The notes below the pieces were generated by a model. The model did not search any database, was not told where the DNA came from, and worked only from the letters and a program-made list of their open reading frames with translations. From a virus: 23,167 bases of DNA. Location of the stretch: positions 1 to 23,167 of the IMG/VR virus record IMGVR_UViG_3300021961_000658; one strand, written 5' to 3'. This document shows, piece after piece, positions 13,429 through 21,170 of the stretch. A program made the translations under genes and the position numbers. Position 1 is the stretch's first letter; every line of letters begins with the position of its first letter.

Positions 13429-15088
13429 AGAATTGTCCAACGACTTCGTTGAACGCAACACCAGTTCGAACAGCAACGAAGTTAAGTTGGATAAAGTTGA
13501 TTGAACGAGCTGGTTTAATATAAATGTCACCAACAAATTCATTTCTATCGATTACTTCGGCAGTATTATTTGTTGTGTCGCAAACAACTCTATAGTCGTA
13601 AATGCCACGGCGTCCTTGGATATCACGCAAATATGGTTCAACTAAATTGACAAATTGCGCTCTTGTAAATTCGTCGTTAAATTCAAACAATGAAGAACGT
13701 GAAGCTTTTGCAATGGCTTTTTCGAGTACAATAAACAATCTGCGAACATTGATACGATCAAATGCTGATGGTCTAGACTGTAATGTCTTATCTCCATATA
13801 AAATTGTACCTTCTCCTGGGAATGTTACAACTGGATTAACACCCGTTTTATATAAGGTATCTCTTTGTGCGCTTGTTGGATTCCAAGAAAGTTTTACCAA
13901 GTTTTTAATTTGGCCACGGTTATAACCAGCAGGTGAGAACCAAGGGTCTCTTTGAATGTCTGTTCTTGCACATAATCCTGCAATGTCACCATTCAATGGA
14001 ACCCAACGATATACGTCATTGTATTTGTCGTATTGATATTTCCAACCTGAATCCATAACAACATAAGAAGAATCTGTAATTGTATTTCTATAAGTTACAA
14101 TATTTGTTGTTGGATTTGTAACATTGACAACATCGCTATATTGTGGTGAAAGAAATACCAATGCATCTTTTCTAGATTCCACTAATGTTACTAGAAAATC
14201 AGGAATAGTATCTGATGTTAATGCACCACCCATGATCAAAGAAACATCTACAGAATCTGGGTTTGAAAATAAATTAAATGCCGAAGCAAGGCCGGCGTTT
14301 TCAGGAGCCACATCAACTCCACCGCTAAATTCAAATATGGCATTAACAACAGCATCAAGCGTTAAATCGTTGTTAGCAATTAAATCGGTAGATAATTGGT
14401 CCCAATTTGAATTACTCTCACCATTCATCCACCAAACCCATTTTGATCTCGTATTCATTACAGAACCATAGTGATTATTGGAACCATCATAACTTTTAGC
14501 ATCTATAACTTTAGATACATAAGAATATTTTTCTAAAATAGTATCTACTGTACCAGTAATAACACCGGTATAATCATACACAACAACATGCAATTCGTCA
14601 TTGATCAAATCTTTACTATCTGCCCAATCTGAAGTACCTGGTGCTGAATTGAATTCATTTCTCCAATCCCAAGTGGAAAAAGTAGTAGCATCAGCATAAG
14701 AAACACCTATGTTATTTCCTAATGAACCTGGATATTTTGCTAGAAATGTTTCGTTGTCCACTCTAGTCCATTGGTCAGCATTTCTTACCAGTCTTCCGGT
14801 TCCTCCTGCTGTAGCATTTAAAGCTCCAAGACCAATTGCACGAACAACTCTTAAATCATTTGCATAGGATAAGAAATTTGCTGCGGTAAAAAACGAAGTT
14901 GCGGTGTTGCTGTCTGGTTTGCCAAATTTTTCGACTAATTGGAGTTCATTGTTAATGATAGTAATCTCATTCACTGGACCCCAGTTAAAATTTCCGGCAA
15001 AACCACCGACAGTGGTTGCCACAGAAGGTACAACGGTAGTAAGGTCGACTTCTGAGACATTCACACCTGGTGATAATTGAAAAGCCAT
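13427..15088 (-). CDS. 18: gp18 contractile tail sheath protein
   Basis: Sheath subunit that contracts on infection, 553 residues, shorter than T4 gp18 (659), with the difference probably in the surface domains. The N-terminus MAFQLSPGVNVSEVDLTTVV, the following GGFAGNFNWGPVNEI and LVEKFGKPD are hallmark sheath sequences. The C-terminal core carries GYNRGQIKNLVKLSWNP, then INVRRLFIVLEKAIAKASRS and IYIKPARSINFIQLNFVAVR. AGGAG lies 8 bases before the ATG. A possible late promoter lies 50 bases upstream. It forms a transcription unit with gp19 that ends in a terminator-like hairpin. Confidence 0.97.
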   Translation of the reverse strand: MAFQLSPGVNVSEVDLTTVVPSVATTVGGFAGNFNWGPVNEITIINNELQLVEKFGKPDSNTATSFFTAANFLSYANDLRVVRAIGLGALNATAGGTGRLVRNADQWTRVDNETFLAKYPGSLGNNIGVSYADATTFSTWDWRNEFNSAPGTSDWADSKDLINDELHVVVYDYTGVITGTVDTILEKYSYVSKVIDAKSYDGSNNHYGSVMNTRSKWVWWMNGESNSNWDQLSTDLIANNDLTLDAVVNAIFEFSGGVDVAPENAGLASAFNLFSNPDSVDVSLIMGGALTSDTIPDFLVTLVESRKDALVFLSPQYSDVVNVTNPTTNIVTYRNTITDSSYVVMDSGWKYQYDKYNDVYRWVPLNGDIAGLCARTDIQRDPWFSPAGYNRGQIKNLVKLSWNPTSAQRDTLYKTGVNPVVTFPGEGTILYGDKTLQSRPSAFDRINVRRLFIVLEKAIAKASRSSLFEFNDEFTRAQFVNLVEPYLRDIQGRRGIYDYRVVCDTTNNTAEVIDRNEFVGDIYIKPARSINFIQLNFVAVRTGVAFNEVVGQF

Positions 15089-15138
15089 GGTTTAATCTCC
15101 TTTATATTTTTTTCAGGCTGAATAATTCTTTTATTCTC

Positions 15139-15146
15139 TATTTATG
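15139..15146 (-). promoter_or_regulatory. Late-promoter-like octamer CATAAATA before gp18
   Basis: One mismatch to TATAAATA (first base) on the minus strand, a few bases past the gp17 stop in the 61-base gap before gp18. Confidence 0.55.
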
Positions 15147-15149
15147 TTT

Positions 15150-16781
15150 TTAGAAAATTGAACTGGTATAACCTCGATTTTGAATTTCAGACCAGAAATT
15201 TCCATCAGAATCTACAATAGGTTCTGGTCTTCCATCATCGATAATACCTACCGGGGTCAAATTTTCATCTATTAACATATTATTTTCTTCTAAAAGAACC
15301 TTTCGGATATCTATATTTGTTGATTCTTTGAAGTAGTTTTGTGCGGCCAACCAAGCAAACAAAACTAATCCCATTACCAAATCATCATTATTACCCTCTT
15401 CAGCTGCGTAACTATCTTTTTCTCTCACAAAGGTATTCAATTCAGCTATGGTATCAAAATCATTGATTAATAATTTGTCGGATTCAATCAATGTTTTTAA
15501 GTTTGCACAACCAATTTTCTTAACAGTTTTAGTTGTTCTAATACCAAAATTTGCAGTACGTTTGAAACCACCAGATATTGTTTGACCTTTGATATGGTGG
15601 TGGTCAATTTTGTAAACATTTTCATATTCCAAATCATAATGCATTATATCAACCACTTGTTGACCTACGTTATTAGTTTCAATCAAAACGTAAGCTTCAT
15701 TATATCTATTTGCCAGTGAATAAATTACTGTTGGAAAAAATAACAAGGGTAATTTATTGTTCCTATACTTTGCAACTTGTTTATAAGGAACTTGAGTTGC
15801 ATCTATGACATTAATCGTTGAATAGTCTTGTCCAACGCCCTCCGAACAGTCTACAGTTGCAATATAGGTGTGTCCTTGTATCGGTTCTTCATAGATGTCC
15901 AAACCTTCTTCCATTCGTATTGGGTTGAAGAATGGCATTGACCTAAGTTTTGCACCAGAAATTAATGTTGCCGATGAACCAATAAATTCAGTTTCAAATT
16001 CTACTCTGAATTGTTCTTCGGACGTATTCCTAATTGTCTCTTCTTTCCACTTTTCATCTCTACCCGGCACCATAGACCAGTGAACTTCAACCGGTGTATA
16101 TGTTGACCTGCCTTCTATAGCATCTGTCCACATCTTATAGAAAAGATTTAAACCATTAGGAGTTGAAACGATAATAACTTTTGTGGTTTGACCAGATGAA
16201 ATAACAGGATATGTTGATTGAAAGAAATCTTGCGCCATATTATGTTGAACGAACGCAAATTCATCAAGGAAGATTAAGTTATAAGAACCACCACGAACAC
16301 CAGAAGCGGATGTGGCATATGCAAATATTTTTGAACCATTCTCCAATTCAATATTACCCTTGTTCCAAACAATAATGCCTTGTTGCAACCAAAGTGGTAA
16401 ATACTCATAAGATTTTTGTAATCTTCCTAAAATCTCACGAGCGAGAGAACCTTTGTTAGCTAAAACACCAATTGTATAATCTTCTTGGAATAAAACACAC
16501 CACAACATATAACCAACAGTTGTGGTTGTTTTACCAACCTGTCGTGGCATTTTACAAATTGAGAAACGGTTATTATGAAAAGAATTGACCATATTTTCTT
16601 GAAATGGCCACATCTCAAATGGAACTAAACCCAAATCAACGTTTACAATCTTAACATAATTTCGAATGAAATATACGGGGTCAGCAATACATCTAGCAAT
16701 CTCTAATGCTTGTTCTTCCGTATAGTTGATTTCAACGCCTACTCTTTTTAGACGTTCATTACCAAGATAACCTTCACTCAT
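15150..16781 (-). CDS. 17: gp17 terminase large subunit (packaging ATPase and nuclease)
   Basis: Motor and headful nuclease, 543 residues (T4: 610; the shortening is N-terminal). ATPase motifs: FEMWPFQ adenine-binding motif (55-61), Walker A PRQVGKTT (79-86), Walker B NLIFLDE (168-174), coupling motif STPNG (206-210). The RNase H-like nuclease domain shows DCSEGVGQDYS with D311, IETNNVGQ with E368, and GNNDDLV with D466/D467, the expected acidic triad. The ATG overlaps the stop of the Dps-like gene by four bases (ATGA), so its translation is likely coupled to that gene, an unusual partner. Confidence 0.98.
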   Translation of the reverse strand: MSEGYLGNERLKRVGVEINYTEEQALEIARCIADPVYFIRNYVKIVNVDLGLVPFEMWPFQENMVNSFHNNRFSICKMPRQVGKTTTTVGYMLWCVLFQEDYTIGVLANKGSLAREILGRLQKSYEYLPLWLQQGIIVWNKGNIELENGSKIFAYATSASGVRGGSYNLIFLDEFAFVQHNMAQDFFQSTYPVISSGQTTKVIIVSTPNGLNLFYKMWTDAIEGRSTYTPVEVHWSMVPGRDEKWKEETIRNTSEEQFRVEFETEFIGSSATLISGAKLRSMPFFNPIRMEEGLDIYEEPIQGHTYIATVDCSEGVGQDYSTINVIDATQVPYKQVAKYRNNKLPLLFFPTVIYSLANRYNEAYVLIETNNVGQQVVDIMHYDLEYENVYKIDHHHIKGQTISGGFKRTANFGIRTTKTVKKIGCANLKTLIESDKLLINDFDTIAELNTFVREKDSYAAEEGNNDDLVMGLVLFAWLAAQNYFKESTNIDIRKVLLEENNMLIDENLTPVGIIDDGRPEPIVDSDGNFWSEIQNRGYTSSIF

Positions 16782-17212
16782 TTTGTTATGCTACGAAGCA
16801 TCCATCCGTGTTTGTTGTGAACGTCAATTCTACCCGCAAGAAAGTCCATTAAACCTTGTTTGTCAAATTGTTCAGCTAATTTAAATGTCATATTCAATGT
16901 ATTTAAAACCACATCATTATCCGATAACAATTTTCTTGCCATCTCAACACCTTCTAACATTTCATTTTCATCTTGTATTTCGGTTAATTCCATATACTTA
17001 GAAAACGAACCAGGAGCATAAGCATCTAAAGCTCTTATTTGTTCTGCGGTAACATCAACCGCAGCATGTAGTTCTTCATAAAGATTACCAAAAAATTCAT
17101 GATATTGTGGAAAATTAGAACCTTCTACATTCCAATGAAAGTTGTGACTTTTCAAATACATTGCAAAAGTATCAGCAAGTATTTTTCTCATTAATTCTAC
17201 TAAAGTTTCCAT
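16778..17212 (-). CDS. Dps-like ferritin-fold protein (DNA protection/iron storage family)
   Basis: A 144-residue four-helix ferritin-like protein. HNFHWNVEG (23-31) followed by H38 aligns without gaps to the E. coli Dps ferroxidase region: H26, H38, D53 and E57 correspond to H51, H63, D78 and E82. The fifth residue, D67, is replaced by Gly42. The final helix contains GRIDVHNKHGWMLRS (126-140), typical of Dps. It lacks the Lys-rich N-terminal tail with which E. coli Dps binds DNA. The ribosome site TAAGGA is built on the gp16 stop codon, and its own stop overlaps the gp17 start, so it is embedded in the terminase operon. Family is clear; whether it oxidises iron, protects DNA or serves packaging is unknown. 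Confidence 0.9.
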   Translation of the reverse strand: METLVELMRKILADTFAMYLKSHNFHWNVEGSNFPQYHEFFGNLYEELHAAVDVTAEQIRALDAYAPGSFSKYMELTEIQDENEMLEGVEMARKLLSDNDVVLNTLNMTFKLAEQFDKQGLMDFLAGRIDVHNKHGWMLRSITK

Positions 17213-17221
17213 TTCTTTTCC

Positions 17222-17608
17222 TTATTCTTTACTCTTTAACATTTTAACCAAATCTTTTGTTGAACCAACAAATACAGCATTTTGCACATTCACATTGTTT
17301 TGTTCAGATTTAGGTTGTAAATCTTTTTTTCTTTTTTGTATTTCCATTAAATCTTTGTTCATGTCTGCCAAACTTTTCAACATATTCGCTGCGACTTCAT
17401 ATGCTCTAGGATGTTCCGATTCTTTCGCAACATTCAAAATATTATCCATGGCCACATTACCTTTTTCAATTAAGCCTCGTATATTTTGCCTAGCGAATTC
17501 AGCGTCATCTTCAACAGAAGAAGTAACTGTGGTAACAATTTCGTTTTCGTTATAATCTATAGGTTCAATATCCAATACCTCAGAAAGTTTTTCATTTACT
17601 TTACTCAT
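17222..17608 (-). CDS. 16: gp16 terminase small subunit
   Basis: DNA-recognition and motor-regulating terminase subunit, 128 residues (T4: 164). The central domain reads FARQNIRGLIEKGNVAMDNI, then AKESEHPRAYEVAANMLKSL and MNKDLMEIQKRKKDL, a helix pair as in T4 gp16 (ADSPRHMEVFATLMGQM there). The C-terminal NVNVQNAVFVGSTKDLVKML (109-124) matches the T4 NIQNATVFMGSPTEL end. Short acidic N-terminus. AAGGA lies 10 bases before the ATG. A Dps-like gene separates it from gp17, unlike T4, where 16 and 17 are adjacent. Confidence 0.93.
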   Translation of the reverse strand: MSKVNEKLSEVLDIEPIDYNENEIVTTVTSSVEDDAEFARQNIRGLIEKGNVAMDNILNVAKESEHPRAYEVAANMLKSLADMNKDLMEIQKRKKDLQPKSEQNNVNVQNAVFVGSTKDLVKMLKSKE

Positions 17609-17623
17609 AATCTATTTTTCCTT

Positions 17624-20287
17624 TTATTTAACCTCTTTAACCCCAAAGGTATCACCACCCACACCGAAATATTGACGAATGTTATCTGCATTAAATCCTT
17701 CTGCTGACATTTTATTTGATATTCTATAAGTTACAGTATCGCCTGCACTTGCACCGTGTGTATCAACTCTGAAATAATTAAGAGGCCCAAACCATGTATT
17801 TACAGGAGCTGTCCAAGCGCATACTTTTGTAAATGTTCCAGAATTAATTTTTCTTTCTAAGTTGACAATTGCTTCAGCCGTGTTATCATCAACATCAAAA
17901 AACAATCCGCTAAATTCAACTTTACATTTTGTAAATCCTGGTGAAACAGTAAACGATACTTCTAAATCAGCTGTATCACCTTCGTTTCTAAATTGACCAC
18001 CATCTGCAACATTAAAAGATGCAGTCGTTTGATTGCCAGCGCTAAATGTATTCCAATTTTCATTACCTGTTGATAAATCTTTCCATCCATTGTTATAAAC
18101 GACTAGAGTTTTTACTCCTCTTGATGCTGGGTCCCAATTACTACCGTCTGCATATGCAATCATACCATCAACCGGTGAAGATGGAGCCGCAGTAAGTGTT
18201 GGTAATGAAACTACACTTGTCAATTGAACTGGTGTTGCACCACCAGTCTTCAGTGAAGAAACTGTAGCTGAAGTACCATCAGATGTTAATTGAACAGCAC
18301 CCAAATATACTTTGGATGAATAAAGTGTGTTCCACTTTTTACTTATATTACCTAAATCATAATTATTATCCGAATCTGGTATTAAAGTGCCTTTAACATC
18401 AAAATATTCTGCAAATTCGGTTGTATCACTGTGTGCTACTATTTGAGCTGCATATGTTGAAGAACTTTCGACGATTGATGATGGTGTTGTAAATGTGTTT
18501 GCTGTATCAAAAGCCGCATTAGCGTGATGTGCTGAATAAGTTGCTTTATTATCAACATCTACGATATCATTAGCATTAGTGTTTGCTGTATCAAAAGCAG
18601 CACCAGCATGATTGCTAACTGTTGTAATATTACCTGCATTGGTTGTAATATCAGAAGCATTAGTATTTGCTTGGTCAAAAGCAGCATCAGCATGATTACT
18701 AACATCTACAATTGTATTTGCTTGGTCATAAGCAGCACCAGCATGATTGCTAACTGTTGTAATATTACCTGCATTGGTTGTAATATCAGAAGCATTAGTA
18801 TTTGCTTGGTCAAAAGCAGCATCAGCATGATTACTGACTGTTACAATATCTGATGAATTTGTATTTGCTTGGTCATAGGCAGAATTTGCATAATCACCTG
18901 AAGTTACAGCTAAATCATATGTCAAATTCGCATATGTAAAAGCAGAATTTGCATAATCTCCAGCTGAACTGGAATCCTGTGATACAGTAATTGTTGATGT
19001 ATAAACGGTGTTTGCTAAATCATAAGCAGAATTTGCATAATCACCAGATGTTTCGGCCTTTTGGTCAGCAGTAGCTGCATCAGTAGTTGCAGTATTTGCT
19101 TGGTCATAAGCAGCACCAGCATGATTACTAACCGTTGTAATATTACCTGCATTAGTTGTAATATCACCAGCATTAGTATTTGCCTGATCATAAGCAGCAT
19201 CAGCATGATTACTGACTGTTACAATATCAGATGCGTTTGTATTGGCTTTTACAAAAGATGCATTGGCGTGATGACCAGAATAAATTGCTTTATTATCTAC
19301 GGTGGTTGCATAAGTTGTAACTGCGTTTGCTCCATTGAAAGCACTGTTTGCGTGATGTCCGTTGTAAATGGCTTTATTATTTACTGTTGCAATATCAGTT
19401 ATATTTGTATTTGCTTGGTCAAAAGCACTATTTGCATAATCACCTGAAGTTTCTGCATATAGTATTCCAGTATTTCCTCGGTCCAAAGCAGTATTAGCAT
19501 AGTCACCACTCGTTACTGCTCTTTGGTCAGCAGTAGCTGCATCAGTAGTTGCAGTATTTGCTTGGTCATAGGCGGCGTTAGCGTGTGGTCTAGCATAAGG
19601 ATCTATGTGTTCTGTAGCTGTATTTGCAACCGCAAAGGCAGCATTGGCATAATCACCTGCAATAACAATATCTACAGCATTTGTATTTGCTTGAGTAAAT
19701 GCAGCTTCAGCATGACCTTCAACCAAAGATAATTCAGTATCGGTAAGTATGTTTGAATATGTGACACCATCATTTGTAAATTCCCACCTATCACTCGTTT
19801 CATTCCAACCTAAAATTACGGTTGCTTCATCTCCACGATTTACTCTAAAACCGGCATTGACTGCTGGGTAACCAGTAGCACCATAAACAATATCTATCAA
19901 ATTATCTTGTACTCTTAAAGTCGAAACTTCTAATGAGGCGGTGCATCCAGAAACTGTCAAATTTCCTGTAATAATCATATCACCACCAACAGTTCCACCT
20001 GTGGTTAAATCCACTATATTGTTTGCTAAATCAAATGCAGAATTCGCATAATTTCCAGCACTTAAAGCTTTTTGATCGGCCGCAGCTGCGTTCGTAGTCG
20101 CTGTATTTGCTTGATCATAAGCAGATTCTGCCATTGGTATACTCGCTTCAATTGAATCATTAAAGTCTTGCAATGAAACCCGTCCTGTTGTTCCGGTTGT
20201 CTGGTCAACAACCGGTATTATTATTTGTGTTAAATCTGCACCTGGTGTTACCGGTAATAATTCTGATATTTTTTTAGTAGTTGCCAT
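17624..20287 (-). CDS. Large heptad-repeat fibre/whisker-like structural protein
   Basis: An 887-residue protein not found between 15 and 16 in T4. Order: N-terminal head (1-50, MATTKKISELLPVTPGADLT onward); a short repeat stretch (52-95); a beta-module (about 98-180, GDMIITGNLTVSG, DNLIDIVYGA, GFRVNRGDE, ILGWNETSDRWEFTNDG) shared with many phage tail proteins; a long repeat domain (about 190-610) of A-N-S-A-Y/F-D-Q-A-N-T units mostly 28 or 21 residues long, multiples of seven, suggesting a trimeric coiled-coil shaft; then NYDLGNISKKWNTLYSS, PVDGMIAYADGSNWDP and a C-terminal beta-rich tip of about 140 residues. AGG lies about 10 bases before the ATG. Likely a head/neck whisker or tail fibre; the attachment site is inferred from its place in the neck cluster. 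Confidence 0.85.
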   Translation of the reverse strand: MATTKKISELLPVTPGADLTQIIIPVVDQTTGTTGRVSLQDFNDSIEASIPMAESAYDQANTATTNAAAADQKALSAGNYANSAFDLANNIVDLTTGGTVGGDMIITGNLTVSGCTASLEVSTLRVQDNLIDIVYGATGYPAVNAGFRVNRGDEATVILGWNETSDRWEFTNDGVTYSNILTDTELSLVEGHAEAAFTQANTNAVDIVIAGDYANAAFAVANTATEHIDPYARPHANAAYDQANTATTDAATADQRAVTSGDYANTALDRGNTGILYAETSGDYANSAFDQANTNITDIATVNNKAIYNGHHANSAFNGANAVTTYATTVDNKAIYSGHHANASFVKANTNASDIVTVSNHADAAYDQANTNAGDITTNAGNITTVSNHAGAAYDQANTATTDAATADQKAETSGDYANSAYDLANTVYTSTITVSQDSSSAGDYANSAFTYANLTYDLAVTSGDYANSAYDQANTNSSDIVTVSNHADAAFDQANTNASDITTNAGNITTVSNHAGAAYDQANTIVDVSNHADAAFDQANTNASDITTNAGNITTVSNHAGAAFDTANTNANDIVDVDNKATYSAHHANAAFDTANTFTTPSSIVESSSTYAAQIVAHSDTTEFAEYFDVKGTLIPDSDNNYDLGNISKKWNTLYSSKVYLGAVQLTSDGTSATVSSLKTGGATPVQLTSVVSLPTLTAAPSSPVDGMIAYADGSNWDPASRGVKTLVVYNNGWKDLSTGNENWNTFSAGNQTTASFNVADGGQFRNEGDTADLEVSFTVSPGFTKCKVEFSGLFFDVDDNTAEAIVNLERKINSGTFTKVCAWTAPVNTWFGPLNYFRVDTHGASAGDTVTYRISNKMSAEGFNADNIRQYFGVGGDTFGVKEVK
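18595..18700. repeat. 106-bp direct repeat, copy 1 (in fibre gene)
   Basis: Identical over 106 bases to 18730-18835, offset 135 bases (45 codons). It encodes repeat units of the fibre shaft. Confidence 0.95.
18730..18835. repeat. 106-bp direct repeat, copy 2 (in fibre gene)
   Basis: Perfect copy of 18595-18700. Identity at third codon positions implies recent duplication or gene conversion. Confidence 0.95.
19060..19108. repeat. 49-bp direct repeat, copy A (in fibre gene)
   Basis: Identical to 19522-19570 (offset 462 bases, 154 codons), coding for an ATTDAATADQ-type unit and the junction into YDQANT. Confidence 0.9.
19108..19213. repeat. 106-bp direct repeat, diverged copy 3 (in fibre gene)
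   Basis: Same length and frame as the copies at 18595 and 18730, with about eight substitutions by eye. Confidence 0.88.
19522..19570. repeat. 49-bp direct repeat, copy B (in fibre gene)
   Basis: Identical to 19060-19108; same reading frame on the minus strand. Confidence 0.9.
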
Positions 20288-20300
20288 TTGTTTTTTGCCT

Positions 20301-21170
20301 TTAACTCTCTAAAGTTAATGTGTAATTTGAATCTTCTGTTAACAATTCGTAACCATCTTCTGTTAACATTATGATAGCTTCAGGTTCATTTTGATTTATA
20401 AATTCTTCAGAGAATCCAAATTCATCATCTGGAAGCGCATCTATTGGGTTTGGTGTTATCTTACTTTCGGTTACTATCTGTGTATTTGCTGTAGTCACAT
20501 CGTTTGGTGTAACTGTATTATCTGTTATGTATAAGTTTGTATTTGACTGTCTAATATAACTTGAACTTTCAACCAGTGGCCAAATATATCCTTTTGCTGT
20601 AAATTCTAAATCCCAAGTAATTAAACGGGTGGACATCATATCACCTTCATAATCGGTGGTAGTATTTACTGAGTTTAATATGATTGGTAAATCATATTTT
20701 TGACTCATAGTTGGAATAAAATTTACAGTAACGTTAAAATCTGGTGTAAAAAATGGTAAAATTTGTTCCAATATTTGAGTGCCGTCTTCAGTATTTCTTG
20801 TATAAATTGATAAAGAAAAATCAAAATTATAAGGTATAGGAACAAATTGACTGTTCAATTTTATTGAATTGTTTGCAGAAAAATTTCTAGTAAAACTAAT
20901 TTGTTTTCTGGAACTATCATAACTTAAACCCGTCATTTCAAATGAAATTCTTGGCACTATAACACTGACAGATTTTGTTAAATCTGGGTCTGATGTTAAT
21001 CTAGTTAAATATTTTTCTTTTGGTCCATATGAAAGTGGAACACGAATTCTTTCTTTTTCTTCCGATAAATCTTTTGTGTATCGAACCAATTGTATGTCAT
21101 TGAATATTGTTCCAAAAGCAACAACTACTTTTCTTATAGTTCTATGATAAAAATGATTTTTACCTAACAT
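20301..21170 (-). CDS. 15: gp15 tail sheath terminator / tail completion protein
   Basis: Forms the ring capping the tail tube and sheath and connects the tail to the neck. It has 289 residues (T4: 272). The N-terminus MLGKNHFYHRTIRKVVVAFG, then FNDIQLVRY and RIRVPLSYGPKEKYLTRL, match the T4 pattern, as do SIYTRNTEDGTQILEQILPF (121-140), FTPDFNVTVNF and the WDLEFTAKGYIWPLVE end of the fold. The C-terminal 70 residues are a Thr/Asn/Glu-rich extension. The ATG at 21170 overlaps the gp14 stop (TAATG) with GGAGAGG just upstream, so synthesis is coupled to gp14. Confidence 0.94.
   Translation of the reverse strand: MLGKNHFYHRTIRKVVVAFGTIFNDIQLVRYTKDLSEEKERIRVPLSYGPKEKYLTRLTSDPDLTKSVSVIVPRISFEMTGLSYDSSRKQISFTRNFSANNSIKLNSQFVPIPYNFDFSLSIYTRNTEDGTQILEQILPFFTPDFNVTVNFIPTMSQKYDLPIILNSVNTTTDYEGDMMSTRLITWDLEFTAKGYIWPLVESSSYIRQSNTNLYITDNTVTPNDVTTANTQIVTESKITPNPIDALPDDEFGFSEEFINQNEPEAIIMLTEDGYELLTEDSNYTLTLES

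Noticed and set aside
15089-15149. Short stem TTCA/TGAA followed by A-rich sequence between gp17 and gp18 as a terminator
   Set aside because: Only 4 bp with a 3-base loop, followed by A rather than T on the transcribed strand.
18595-19213. Regularly spaced repeats resembling a CRISPR array
   Set aside because: The repeats are 106 bp at a 135-base period, continue in one reading frame, and encode a repetitive protein; the intervals between them also encode related units.
19061-19447. Plus-strand open frame rich in Cys, Ser and Ile
   Set aside because: It is the antisense reading of the fibre repeats; its apparent repetitiveness comes from the real gene on the other strand.
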